A stretch of DNA of 64,000 nt from Nocardia sp. BMG111209. GTDB lineage: Bacteria; Actinomycetota; Actinomycetes; Mycobacteriales; Mycobacteriaceae. The position numbers were made by a program, and so were the translations under genes. Of the stretch, positions 35,869 through 43,845 are shown piece after piece (position 1 is the stretch's first letter; each line of letters begins with the position of its first letter). The stretch covers positions 2,418,001 through 2,482,000 of the forward strand of contig NZ_KB907307.1 of the NCBI RefSeq assembly GCF_000381925.1, in the 5' to 3' direction. Under the pieces are notes generated by a model. The model had not been told where the DNA came from. It was given only the letters and a program-made list of their open reading frames with translations, and did no database searches.

Positions 35869-36013
35869 GAGCTCTTCCGTGACAACAGCGATTCGGCATA
35901 CGTCCACGCGGAAACCACGTGGTCACTTGGGATTTCGCCCCGGCTGCGACAACCCTCCTGCCGCAGAAACTATCCGGGTTCCGGCATCGAATGCCGTCGT
36001 GGAGATGAACAGA

Positions 36014-36026
36014 CAACCAATGGTTG
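36014..36026. promoter_or_regulatory. 13-bp perfect palindrome
   Basis: CAACCA (36014-36019) and TGGTTG (36021-36026) mirror around A. It lies in the divergent gap between the ligase operon and the P450 gene. The AACC...GGTT pattern recalls the palindrome at 29345-29357 but with different spacing, so a shared regulator is only a guess. Confidence 0.4.
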
Positions 36027-36054
36027 CCGGGCTTTTCGTGATTCGCGTGCCGCA

Positions 36055-36084
36055 CCGAATGTGTCATCGAATGGACATATTCGG
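36055..36084. promoter_or_regulatory. Imperfect 11-bp dyad upstream of the P450 gene
   Basis: CCGAATGTGTC (36055-36065) and GACATATTCGG (36074-36084) match at 10 of 11 positions around an 8-nt centre. The site lies between divergent genes and argues against translation starting at the GTG at 36061, which falls inside it. Confidence 0.45.
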
Positions 36085-36129
36085 TTTCCCGATCGGGTAC
36101 CGACCGGTCTTGCGCGACCGAGAACATCC

Positions 36130-37461
36130 GTGCCGCACCCGTTCGACAGAGAGCCTCCGATGACGTCGATGCTGCAGAGCTCGTTCATGCAGGAGTCCAC
36201 CCGCATGGCGCGAGAACACGGACCGGTATTCACGCGCCGGTTGTTCAACCTGGAATTCACCTTCGTCACCGGCGCCGAACTCGTCGCCGAACTCGCCGAC
36301 GACAACCGATTCGAGAAGCACGTGGTACCGGCCCTACAGGTCGTGCGACCCCTGATCGGCGACGGGCTCCTCTCCGCGCACAATCACGAGCCCAACTGGC
36401 GCACCGCGCACGAACTGCTGATACCGGCCTTCTCACAGGCGGCGATGCGCCACTATCACACGCTGATGGTCGAGGTCTGCGGCCGGTTGACCGAGTCCTG
36501 GGACCGGTCCGCCCGGGACCTCGGCAGGGTGGATGTGACGGCGTCGATGGCGAAGGTCACACTCGAGGTCATCGGCCGCGCCGGCTTCGGCTACTCGTTC
36601 GGATCGTTCGAACGCGACACCCCGCATCCCTTCGTCGTCGCGCTCGACGAGGTGCTCAACCACGGCCAGCGATCGGTCACCATACCCGCGATCGCCGGCC
36701 GCTTCCTGGGCAAGCACATGGCCGAGCGCAACGACGAGAACGTCGCCTACCTGCGGGATGTCGTGGACGAGGTGATCGCGCGCCGAACCCGCGGGGATCA
36801 CGGCGCCGATCTGCTGGGGCTCATGCTCGACTCCGATGTGCTGGACCCGGTCAACATCCGCTACCAGGTGCTGACCTTTCTCGCAGCCGGGCACGAGACA
36901 ACTTCCGCGGCAATGTCTTTCACCCTGTACTACCTCGCGGCCCATCCGGAGATCGCCGAACGGGTTCGCGCGGAGGCCGATTCGGTCCTGGCAGTCGGCG
37001 AGCTGGAGTTCGCCGACATCGCCAAGCTCCGGTATCTGCGCCGGGTCATCGACGAGTCACTGCGGCTCTGGCCGACGGCGCCCGGCTACTCCAGAAAAGC
37101 CAAGCAGGACACGGTTCTCGGCGGACGCTACCCGATGAAGGCCGGCGAGCCGGTATTCGTACTGCTGCCCGCACTGCACCGGGAACCGGTGTGGGGCGAG
37201 GACACCGACGCCTTCGACCCGGATCGCTTTCTGCCCGAACGTGTCCGGGCTCGGCCGCCACACTCGTTCAAGCCGTTCGGGACCGGGCTGCGGGCCTGCA
37301 TCGGACGCCAATTCGCCCTGCATCAAACGGCTCTGGTCATCGCGAGCGTGCTCCGGCGCTACGACCTCGCGCTGCCCGCCGACTACCGTCTCGAGGTGGC
37401 CGAGGGAATCACCTTCGGTCCCGTCGATCTCACCCTGGACCTTTCCGCCCGCCGCGGATAG
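36130..37461 (+). CDS. Cytochrome P450, CYP102-like haem domain
   Basis: 443 residues. The I-helix motif LAAGHETTS, EXXR in IDESLR and haem-binding FKPFGTGLRACIGRQ are intact. The N-terminal half (DNRFEK..., NWRTAHELLIPAFSQAAMRHYH) closely follows the BM3 haem domain that hydroxylates fatty acids. No reductase domain is fused, so it needs external electron partners, not seen nearby. GTG 36130 gives the VPHPF start usual for the family; 36160 is an alternative. Divergent from the acyl-AMP ligase operon, so a fatty-acyl chain is the likely substrate. Confidence 0.88.
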   Translation: MPHPFDREPPMTSMLQSSFMQESTRMAREHGPVFTRRLFNLEFTFVTGAELVAELADDNRFEKHVVPALQVVRPLIGDGLLSAHNHEPNWRTAHELLIPAFSQAAMRHYHTLMVEVCGRLTESWDRSARDLGRVDVTASMAKVTLEVIGRAGFGYSFGSFERDTPHPFVVALDEVLNHGQRSVTIPAIAGRFLGKHMAERNDENVAYLRDVVDEVIARRTRGDHGADLLGLMLDSDVLDPVNIRYQVLTFLAAGHETTSAAMSFTLYYLAAHPEIAERVRAEADSVLAVGELEFADIAKLRYLRRVIDESLRLWPTAPGYSRKAKQDTVLGGRYPMKAGEPVFVLLPALHREPVWGEDTDAFDPDRFLPERVRARPPHSFKPFGTGLRACIGRQFALHQTALVIASVLRRYDLALPADYRLEVAEGITFGPVDLTLDLSARRG

Positions 37462-37490
37462 GGCCGGCGAGCGGGCTGCCGGACGACGAA

Positions 37491-38966
37491 CTACGACGCC
37501 GGGGTGGGCACCGCGTCCGATTGCCGAGGTCGCGCGATCACGGACGTGTTGCGCCGGAGCAGTGTCAGCGATACGAGCAGCCCCAGCGCCATCCCGGCGG
37601 CGGTCAGGAGCACGGCGACCCGGCTGCCGTCCGCGAGCCCGGCCCGCAACGGTTCGCCGCTGCTCCCGGCCAGCCCCGAGTCGGCGATGGCGATGAGCAC
37701 CGCCAGCCCGATCGCATTGCCGAGATTGAGTGCGGTGGAGGCCATCCCGTTGGCGACACCCTGCTCGGCGGGCGAAACACCCACTGCCACAGCGATCCAC
37801 ATCGCCGTCCAGGTGATGCCCTGCCCCACCCCGGACACGATCAGGCCCGGCACCGTGGCCGCCACCGTGGCGCCGGTCGAGAAGCCCACCGCCAGAACGG
37901 CCGTACCGACCACACCGATCGCGAAGCCCGCGAACAGGGTGGTGCTCGTGCCCAGGCGCGTGGTCAGCCGCTCCCCCAGCTGGGTACCGGTGGCGATGGC
38001 GACCGACGGAATCAGGAACACCAGCCCGGTCTGCAACGCCGAGAACCCATGCACGCTCTGCAACAGCACGGTCAGGAAGTACGGCAGCGCACCGAAGGTC
38101 GCCATGTAGATCGCCGTGGTGAGCACGCCGGCGACGAGACTGCGATTGCGGAACAACCGCAACGGCAACAGCGGATCGGCGGCGCGGGTCTCCAGCACCA
38201 CGAACGACACCACCAGTACCGCCGCGAGCACGAACGCCCCGACGATCACCGGTGCCGACCAGCCGACCTCCGGCCCCTGCACCAGCGCGAACACCAGCAG
38301 CGTGGCGCCACCGGTCGCGGTCATCGCACCCGGGACGTCGAACCGCCGGGCCTCGTGGCCGCGCGGATCGCGCGGGATGACCACCAGCGCCGCGAGGGCC
38401 ACCAGCCCCGCCAGCGGAACGTTGACGAAGAACACCGCCGACCACCCGAACGCCTGCGTGAGCACACCGCCGAGCAACGCGCCCACGGTCAGCCCGCTGG
38501 CACCCGCGCCGCCCCAGGCCGCCAGCGCCCGGTTGCGAGCGGGCCCCTCCTCGAACAGCGTATTGATCAGCGACAGCGTCGACGGCAACAGCAGCGCGCC
38601 ACCGAGTCCCTGCACCGCACGGGCGACGATGATGACCGCCGGCGCGCCGGCCAGCCCACCGGCCAGCGACGACACCGCGTACAACGCCAGCGCGAGCACG
38701 AACATCCGGCGCCGGCCCAGCAGGTCGGCGGCCCGCCCGCCCAGCAGCAGGAACCCCCCGGCGAACACCACGTAGGCGCTCACCACCCACTGCTGGGTCT
38801 GCTGCGAAAAGCCAAGGGCGCGACCGATATCCGGTAGCGCAACGTACACGATATTGATGTCGAGGGAGAAGATCAGCTGCGCCAGCGCCAGCAGCGTCAG
38901 TGACAGGCCCAGCCGCGGTACGCGGGTGGAGGCCGTCCGGGCGTGGGGAACACGTGCAGTGGACAT
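37491..38966 (-). CDS. MFS transporter, DHA2/EmrB type (second)
   Basis: 491 residues, about 14 hydrophobic helices, with LALAQLIFSLDINIVYVALPDIG and AYVVFAGGFLLLGGRAADLLGRRR as the family marks. It is convergent with the P450 gene (29-bp gap). ATG 38966 was chosen over an earlier start 31 codons upstream because the family begins just before the first helix. Likely a drug or metabolite exporter. Confidence 0.92.
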   Translation of the reverse strand: MSTARVPHARTASTRVPRLGLSLTLLALAQLIFSLDINIVYVALPDIGRALGFSQQTQQWVVSAYVVFAGGFLLLGGRAADLLGRRRMFVLALALYAVSSLAGGLAGAPAVIIVARAVQGLGGALLLPSTLSLINTLFEEGPARNRALAAWGGAGASGLTVGALLGGVLTQAFGWSAVFFVNVPLAGLVALAALVVIPRDPRGHEARRFDVPGAMTATGGATLLVFALVQGPEVGWSAPVIVGAFVLAAVLVVSFVVLETRAADPLLPLRLFRNRSLVAGVLTTAIYMATFGALPYFLTVLLQSVHGFSALQTGLVFLIPSVAIATGTQLGERLTTRLGTSTTLFAGFAIGVVGTAVLAVGFSTGATVAATVPGLIVSGVGQGITWTAMWIAVAVGVSPAEQGVANGMASTALNLGNAIGLAVLIAIADSGLAGSSGEPLRAGLADGSRVAVLLTAAGMALGLLVSLTLLRRNTSVIARPRQSDAVPTPAS

Positions 38967-39017
38967 ACGATCTCGCGAACCTTCCGATCCGGGCAGGCAT
39001 CGTCGACTGCTCAACTG

Positions 39018-39045
39018 TTTGATAGTTCGTATGTTTCCGTACAAT
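39018..39045 (+). promoter_or_regulatory. Possible promoter for the OrfA-like gene
   Basis: TTTGAT (39018-39023), 16-bp spacer, TACAAT (39040-39045), 83 bp before the OrfA-like start. The -35 overlaps an AACT...AGTT dyad (39013-39027) that could instead belong to the divergent MFS gene. Confidence 0.35.
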
Positions 39046-39127
39046 AGCCCGAAAGGCAAGCTCCCGAAGCCGGGGAGTTCCCTGAGATGTCAACTGGTGC
39101 CGGGAAAGTGAGCGGAGGCGATCGGAC

Positions 39128-39409
39128 ATGGCCGGTAGGAAACGGCATTCACCCGAAGAGATCGTGAGCAAGCTGCGGCGCGCGGAGGAGTTGGCGGCGG
39201 CAGGCGCCACTCGCGACCGGATCGCGGCGGAACTGGAGGTATCGGTGGCCACGCTGTCCAACTGGCGACGTCAGTACGCCGGCGCCGAGCGCGAAGCGAA
39301 TCGCGAACTCGAACGACTGCGCGAGCAGAACGCCCGGCTCAAACGCCTGCTGATCGAGGCCGTGCTGGAGAAGGATGCGCTGCGCTGCGCGGTCAAGGCC
39401 AGACGGTGA
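39128..39409 (+). CDS. Orphan IS3-type transposase OrfA-like protein
   Basis: 93 residues. KRHSPEEIVSKLRRAEELAAAG and LEVSVATLSNWRRQYAG form the OrfA helix-turn-helix, followed by a leucine-zipper-like ERLREQNARLKRLLIEAVLEKDAL. This is the IS3-family OrfA plan. No OrfB, frameshift site or terminal inverted repeats were found, so it is a remnant or a stand-alone DNA-binding protein. The frame is intact and has a promoter candidate. Confidence 0.82.
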   Translation: MAGRKRHSPEEIVSKLRRAEELAAAGATRDRIAAELEVSVATLSNWRRQYAGAEREANRELERLREQNARLKRLLIEAVLEKDALRCAVKARR

Positions 39410-39437
39410 CGCCGCATCGGAAGTTCGACAGTACGTA

Positions 39438-39460
39438 TATACACCGATGATCGGCATATA
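39438..39460. promoter_or_regulatory. Imperfect 23-bp dyad upstream of the ArsR gene
   Basis: TATACACCGAT (39438-39448), G, ATCGGCATATA (39450-39460): 9 of 11 positions pair, with a perfect CCGAT-G-ATCGG core. It lies about 100 bp upstream of the ArsR start and is a likely self-operator. Confidence 0.5.
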
Positions 39461-39560
39461 GTGGTGGACAACCTACCCGGCCGGGTCGCCTCACCCGGCT
39501 CGTACAGACCGGAAGGAGAGGGCGGCAGCACGCGCAAGCGCTGTGGGCCCGCGCCGTCGG

Positions 39561-39896
39561 ATGATCGCTCAGCACCCGGAACGCGACCAGATCCTGCTCG
39601 AGAACGTGCTGTCCGCCCTGGGAAATCCCTTGCGACTGCAGATAGTCCGAGTACTCGCCGAGTCGGGTGAACGCTCGTGCGGCAGCATCCTCGACGGATT
39701 GTCGAAATCCACCCTGACCCACCACTGGCGGGTGCTGCGCGACAGCGGCGTCATCTGGCAGCGCCCGGCCGGGCGGGAAAATCTGCTGTCCTTGCGCCGC
39801 GAGGATCTGGACGCCAGATTTCCCGGAATGCTGGACATACTTCTCGCTGCCGCCGCGCGAAACGAGCCGGGCGACAGTCACATCGCCGCACGCTGA
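39561..39896 (+). CDS. ArsR-family transcriptional regulator
   Basis: 111 residues. LSALGNPLRLQIVRVLAESGERSCGSI and LSKSTLTHHWRVLRDSGVIW form the ArsR winged helix; no metal-binding Cys pair is visible, so an organic inducer or a redox cue is likely. ATG 39561 fits the family N-terminus; GTG 39543 is possible. Its last 19 bases overlap the convergent Gfo/Idh gene tail to tail. It may control the operon of four enzymes that ends there. Confidence 0.85.
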   Translation: MIAQHPERDQILLENVLSALGNPLRLQIVRVLAESGERSCGSILDGLSKSTLTHHWRVLRDSGVIWQRPAGRENLLSLRREDLDARFPGMLDILLAAAARNEPGDSHIAAR

Positions 39897-40750
39897 GCGG
39901 CGGCCGATATCCGGTCCAGCACTGCCGCACAGGTGAGCACGTCCGCGGCGGTGGGTGCCTGCCAGGTGGTTCGACCGCGCAGGCCGGCCAGGAACGCCAG
40001 CGTCACGGCGCCCGCCGACTGCGGGTCGTGCCGTTCGACGGCACCGCCGACGGTCAACCGGCCGTCGTGCACCGCGAGGGTGTCCAGGGTGCCGTCGATG
40101 CGCAGCCGCAGCCCACCGGGACGCGATGTCCAGGAGCCCTCGATCGTGACCGACGCCGCACCCCAGCCGCACAGCGCCGCACCGCCCACCTCGACCGCGA
40201 CACCGGGATGCCGGCGCAGGTGGGCCCCGTGCACGGAGATCGGCTCGGCGGGCCGCAACCACAGCAACAGATCGATCAGGTGGATGCCCAGATCGCCGAG
40301 CGCGCCGGTGGCCCCCTGGACCGGGTCGAGCATCCAGGAGGCCGGTCCCTCGAACATCCGCTCCGGTAGCCCGGGATGCCCGAATCGCAGTTCCGCGCTG
40401 ACGATCTCGCCCAGCACGCCTTCGGCCAGCAACGACCTGACCCGCTGTAGTGCCGGTGCGCAGCGCAGGAACATCGCCGTCACGGCCGCCCCGGAGCGGA
40501 CCGACGCGGCCAGCAGCGCGGTTTCCGCCACAGTGGCCGCCAGCGGTTTCTCCACGAGAACGGGCAGGCACGACGCCGCGGCGATCCGCAGCCATTCGCG
40601 GTGGCGGCCGGTCGGCGAGCAGATCACCGCCGCGTCCGCCTCGTCGATCGCGTGACAGAGTTCGGCGTCCGCACAGGCGGCGATGGCCGCGAGGTGATCG
40701 GCGGTGTGCACGTGCTCGTCGCCCAGCACCGCGACGCGCAAGGGCCTCAT
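39878..40750 (-). CDS. Gfo/Idh/MocA-family oxidoreductase
   Basis: 290 residues. N-terminal Rossmann strand LRVAVLGDEHV, AVICSPTGRH, the family motif VEKPLAAT, and GALGDLGIHLIDLLLW with the catalytic-region Asp/His. These enzymes oxidise or reduce sugars, inositols and related alcohols with NAD(P). The start overlaps the flavin-reductase stop by 4 bp; it is the last gene of the operon that begins at 43625. Confidence 0.87.
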   Translation of the reverse strand: MRPLRVAVLGDEHVHTADHLAAIAACADAELCHAIDEADAAVICSPTGRHREWLRIAAASCLPVLVEKPLAATVAETALLAASVRSGAAVTAMFLRCAPALQRVRSLLAEGVLGEIVSAELRFGHPGLPERMFEGPASWMLDPVQGATGALGDLGIHLIDLLLWLRPAEPISVHGAHLRRHPGVAVEVGGAALCGWGAASVTIEGSWTSRPGGLRLRIDGTLDTLAVHDGRLTVGGAVERHDPQSAGAVTLAFLAGLRGRTTWQAPTAADVLTCAAVLDRISAAAQRAAM

Positions 40751-41223
40751 CTGCCGGGCAGGACGAAGCCCCGGTCGACGTACACCAGCGGCGACCGATC
40801 CGCGACATGTGTCGCCTCGGCCCGGCCGATCAGAATGCTGTGATCACCGGCGTCGACGATCCGATACATCGAGCAGGCCACTCGGACAACGGCTTCGGGG
40901 ATTCCCGGCAGACCGAATTCGGCTGCTTCGGTATCGCCCGCGCCGAACCGGTCGATCCCGGAGGTCGCGAACCGACGGGCGATCTCCGACTGCCCGTCGG
41001 CGAGCACGTTCACGAGGAAATGCCCGGTAGTCGTGAACGCGCGGTGCGTGCTCGCACCGTGGTCCAGGCAGACGAGCACCAGCGGCGGGCTCAACGACAG
41101 CGATCCGAACGAACTCGACGTGAACCCCCACGGCCGACCGTCGCGATCGACCGTGGTGGCGACGGTGACCGGTGCCGGCACCCGGGACATGGCCCGGCGG
41201 AAATCGGCTGCTGCGACCGTCAT
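40747..41223 (-). CDS. Flavin reductase (HpaC/DIM6-like)
   Basis: 158 residues. FRRAMSRVPAPVTVATTVDRDGRPWGFTSSSFGSLSLSPPLVLVCLD is the flavin-reductase core; HFLVNVLADGQSEIARRFA and the C-terminal PLVYVDRGF are usual. It supplies reduced FMN/FAD to a partner monooxygenase, almost certainly the acyl-CoA-dehydrogenase-fold enzyme of the same operon. AAGGAG precedes the ATG. Confidence 0.92.
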   Translation of the reverse strand: MTVAAADFRRAMSRVPAPVTVATTVDRDGRPWGFTSSSFGSLSLSPPLVLVCLDHGASTHRAFTTTGHFLVNVLADGQSEIARRFATSGIDRFGAGDTEAAEFGLPGIPEAVVRVACSMYRIVDAGDHSILIGRAEATHVADRSPLVYVDRGFVLPGR

Positions 41224-41256
41224 GGCTGCTCCTTTCGTGCGTACGATCCGGACGGG

Positions 41257-42312
41257 CTACCCACGGAAGTCGACGACCGTTTTCAGATCGGTGGTGTGCC
41301 GGTAGGTCTCGAAGATATTCGTCAGGCGGTCGTAGTCGTCGAAGTGGCAGACCGTCGACAGCAGGCGCTCACCGTCGACCACCTTGCTGAGCAGCATCTG
41401 CATCGCCGACTGGATGACGTTGGCGGTCTTGTGCATCGGGAAGGCATTGACGTCGAAGGAGGCCGAGGTGACCGTGATCCCCTTGGCCAGCATCAGCCAG
41501 GTATCGAATTTCTGCATCTCCTGGGACGCCCCGTACAACACGTACTTTCCGCCCGCGCGCAGTTTGCGCATCGCCACCCGGCGCGGATCCTTCTGCTCGT
41601 CTTCGACCCGCACCGTCGGCAGCGCGTCGAAGACGTAGTCGAAGGTGCTGTCCGGGACCTCGTCGATCAATTCGTCGGGCAGGAATGCGCGCTGCGAGAA
41701 ATGCTCCTCGGCATGGCTGTTGCGCTGCGGGTTCACATCCACCGACACGACCGAGTTCGGCGCGAGCACCCGCCGGATCACACTGCCGGCGATGATTCCG
41801 ATCGGGCCGGTGCCCAGGATGAGAACCCGATCACCGACCCGCGGCGGATTGTGCAGGATCGACCGCAGTGCTCCGGTCGTGGGCTCGATGAACGACGCCT
41901 GCAGATCACCGAGTTCGGCGGGCACCTTGACCGCCGCCGCCCGGCGGTCGTCGGAGAAGTCGCGATCGGCCCAGAAAGTGTCCTCCTTGACCTCGCCGGA
42001 GAAGATGGGCCGCAGCGTCCGGTACTCCGCGAACCCGCCGAAGTCGGTCTGCCCCCAATACACGATCCGATCTCCCAGCACGATATCGGGATTGTCGAAT
42101 CGCGGGCCGATGTCGATGACCTCCCCCAGATATTCGTGCCCGAGGATGATCGGGTATTCCGACGGGAACAGATGTCCCTCGAAGAAAGAGATGTCGGTCG
42201 AGCAGATGGAGACGCACCGGGTCTTCATCAGCAGCCCGTCGACCGGCGTCTCGGGCAGGGGGACATCCACCAGCAGTGTCTTACGAGGTGCGACGAGCTG
42301 AACAGCCTTCAT
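41257..42312 (-). CDS. Zinc-type alcohol/threonine dehydrogenase-like
   Basis: 351 residues. CVSICSTD (catalytic-zinc Cys), GHEYLGEV (zinc His) and GTGPIGIIAGS (Rossmann) give a medium-chain dehydrogenase of the threonine/sorbitol dehydrogenase type. The four-Cys structural-zinc loop normally found near residues 90-110 is absent. The start at 42312 follows GGAAACC. Part of the flavin-monooxygenase operon, 33 bp before the flavin reductase. Confidence 0.85.
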   Translation of the reverse strand: MKAVQLVAPRKTLLVDVPLPETPVDGLLMKTRCVSICSTDISFFEGHLFPSEYPIILGHEYLGEVIDIGPRFDNPDIVLGDRIVYWGQTDFGGFAEYRTLRPIFSGEVKEDTFWADRDFSDDRRAAAVKVPAELGDLQASFIEPTTGALRSILHNPPRVGDRVLILGTGPIGIIAGSVIRRVLAPNSVVSVDVNPQRNSHAEEHFSQRAFLPDELIDEVPDSTFDYVFDALPTVRVEDEQKDPRRVAMRKLRAGGKYVLYGASQEMQKFDTWLMLAKGITVTSASFDVNAFPMHKTANVIQSAMQMLLSKVVDGERLLSTVCHFDDYDRLTNIFETYRHTTDLKTVVDFRG

Positions 42313-42425
42313 GGTTTCCACAGCATGAGCCTTCTGTGTTCGTGCGGGCCCGGCCGGCCGAACCCCTTTGGACAATCGGGACAATCGACTGATCGCACCA
42401 CGCTGTGGATCGAGACTTTCGACGC

Positions 42426-43625
42426 TCAGCGGCGCATCTTCAATTCGCCGCCGAGCAGATAATGGCCCACCATCTCGATGTTGGTGTGCGACAGCGTGAT
42501 GTGCTTGACCGCGGTATGGATGTCGCGGAAATAGCGCTCCAGCATGCTGTTCTCGTAGATCGAACCGGTACCCGCCAGATCGAACGCGATATCCACTGCG
42601 GCGACGGTGTTCTCGGCCACGGTCGCGGCCGCCAGGCGGACCAGCGCGCTGAGCGCGTCACCACCGTCGTCGCCGTGCCGCGCGGCGTGCCAGGCGGCGT
42701 CGGCCAGGATCAACCGCGCGCTGCGAACCAGCATTTCGGCGCGGCCCACTCGTTCCTGCACGACATGGCCCGCGGCCAGGGTGCGGGTCGCGGCCGTCGG
42801 TGTCTTCCGAATCGCCACGGTCTTGAACGCGTCCAGCGCACCGCGCGCGATACCCAGTGCGGTGGATGCCGACCCGAACAAGCCGAAGTCGTAGTAACTG
42901 ATGGCGTATCCGCGCGACGGCCGGTCCGCCGGCGGCAGGAACATGTCGGCCTGATCGACCACGAAATCCTCGGCGACGAACGTCTCGGAGATCTCGTAGT
43001 GCTCGCTACCCGTACTGCGCAGGCCGAGCGTGTGCCAGGTATCGAGCATGCGGCATTCGTCCTTGGGCACGAACAACATCCGGATCTCGGGCCCGCCGGC
43101 GGCGGTCGTGCGCGGCGTGCCGTGCTCGGTGACGATCGCCGCGCACACCAGCCAGTCCGCGTGCGCCGAGCCACTCGCGAAGGCCCAGGTACCGCTCAGC
43201 CGATAGCCCCCGTCGACGGGCTCGGCACGACCGGTGGGATTGACGGAGCCGACCACCGTTCCGGAGTGGTCCCGGAACATCTTCCTGGCGGTCGGTTCCG
43301 GCAGGTAGTCCGACAGTCGGCCGATGGCCGCCTGCACCCCCATCTGCCAGCCCAGCGCCGGATCGTGCCGGGCCAGTTCCTGCACGACAGCCGAACCGGT
43401 GGCCAATTCGATCTGCGCACCACCGAATTCCCGGGAGACCAGCATGCGGTGCACTCCGGCGGCGCGCAGTGCCCGGAACACCTCCGGGCTCATGAACCGC
43501 TGACTCTCGTTCTGTTGCCGGTATTCCAGGATCAGCGGCAACATCCGCTCGATCTTGGCCAGCCAACTCCTGGTCTCGTCCGAGACTTCCATTCGATCCA
43601 ACAGTGCGGGCGAATCATTGTTCAT
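42426..43625 (-). CDS. Acyl-CoA-dehydrogenase-fold flavin monooxygenase
   Basis: 399 residues. LLVSREFGGAQ-like start (MLVSREFGGAQIEL), GSVNPTGRAEPVDGGYRLSGTWAFASGS and GLRSTGSEHYEI are marks of the group that includes HsaA, HpaB-like enzymes and amino-sugar N-oxygenases (nitrososynthases). The paired flavin reductase supports this over a true dehydrogenase. AGGAGG precedes the ATG. First gene of the operon; CTGTT-C-AACAG at 43670-43680 lies 45 bp upstream. Confidence 0.87.
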   Translation of the reverse strand: MNNDSPALLDRMEVSDETRSWLAKIERMLPLILEYRQQNESQRFMSPEVFRALRAAGVHRMLVSREFGGAQIELATGSAVVQELARHDPALGWQMGVQAAIGRLSDYLPEPTARKMFRDHSGTVVGSVNPTGRAEPVDGGYRLSGTWAFASGSAHADWLVCAAIVTEHGTPRTTAAGGPEIRMLFVPKDECRMLDTWHTLGLRSTGSEHYEISETFVAEDFVVDQADMFLPPADRPSRGYAISYYDFGLFGSASTALGIARGALDAFKTVAIRKTPTAATRTLAAGHVVQERVGRAEMLVRSARLILADAAWHAARHGDDGGDALSALVRLAAATVAENTVAAVDIAFDLAGTGSIYENSMLERYFRDIHTAVKHITLSHTNIEMVGHYLLGGELKMRR

Positions 43626-43669
43626 CGCCGACCTCCTCGACTCGCACCCGAGCCTAGAGATCAGTACTA

Positions 43670-43680
43670 CTGTTCAACAG
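43670..43680. promoter_or_regulatory. Palindrome upstream of the monooxygenase operon
   Basis: CTGTT (43670-43674), C, AACAG (43676-43680), flanked by further GTACTA / TACGTACTA repeats, in the 220-bp gap between the monooxygenase and the ParB-domain gene. Probably an operator; the binding protein could be the ArsR or ParB-like regulator. Confidence 0.4.
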
Positions 43681-43845
43681 ATTACGTACTATTAGACATT
43701 CGGACAGCGAGAAGTGGTCTTCGAACGATCCGAGACGCACAGCGCCGGCGGCGATCACGTTCCGGCACGGAGGCGGGTAGCGATGCCGGGCAGCCGGAAG
43801 CCGAGTCCGCACGGCGCGGATCACACGCCGAGCGACGACACTCGG

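Noticed and set aside
39128..39460. Complete insertion sequence
   Set aside because: Only OrfA is present; no OrfB, terminal inverted repeats or target duplication were found.
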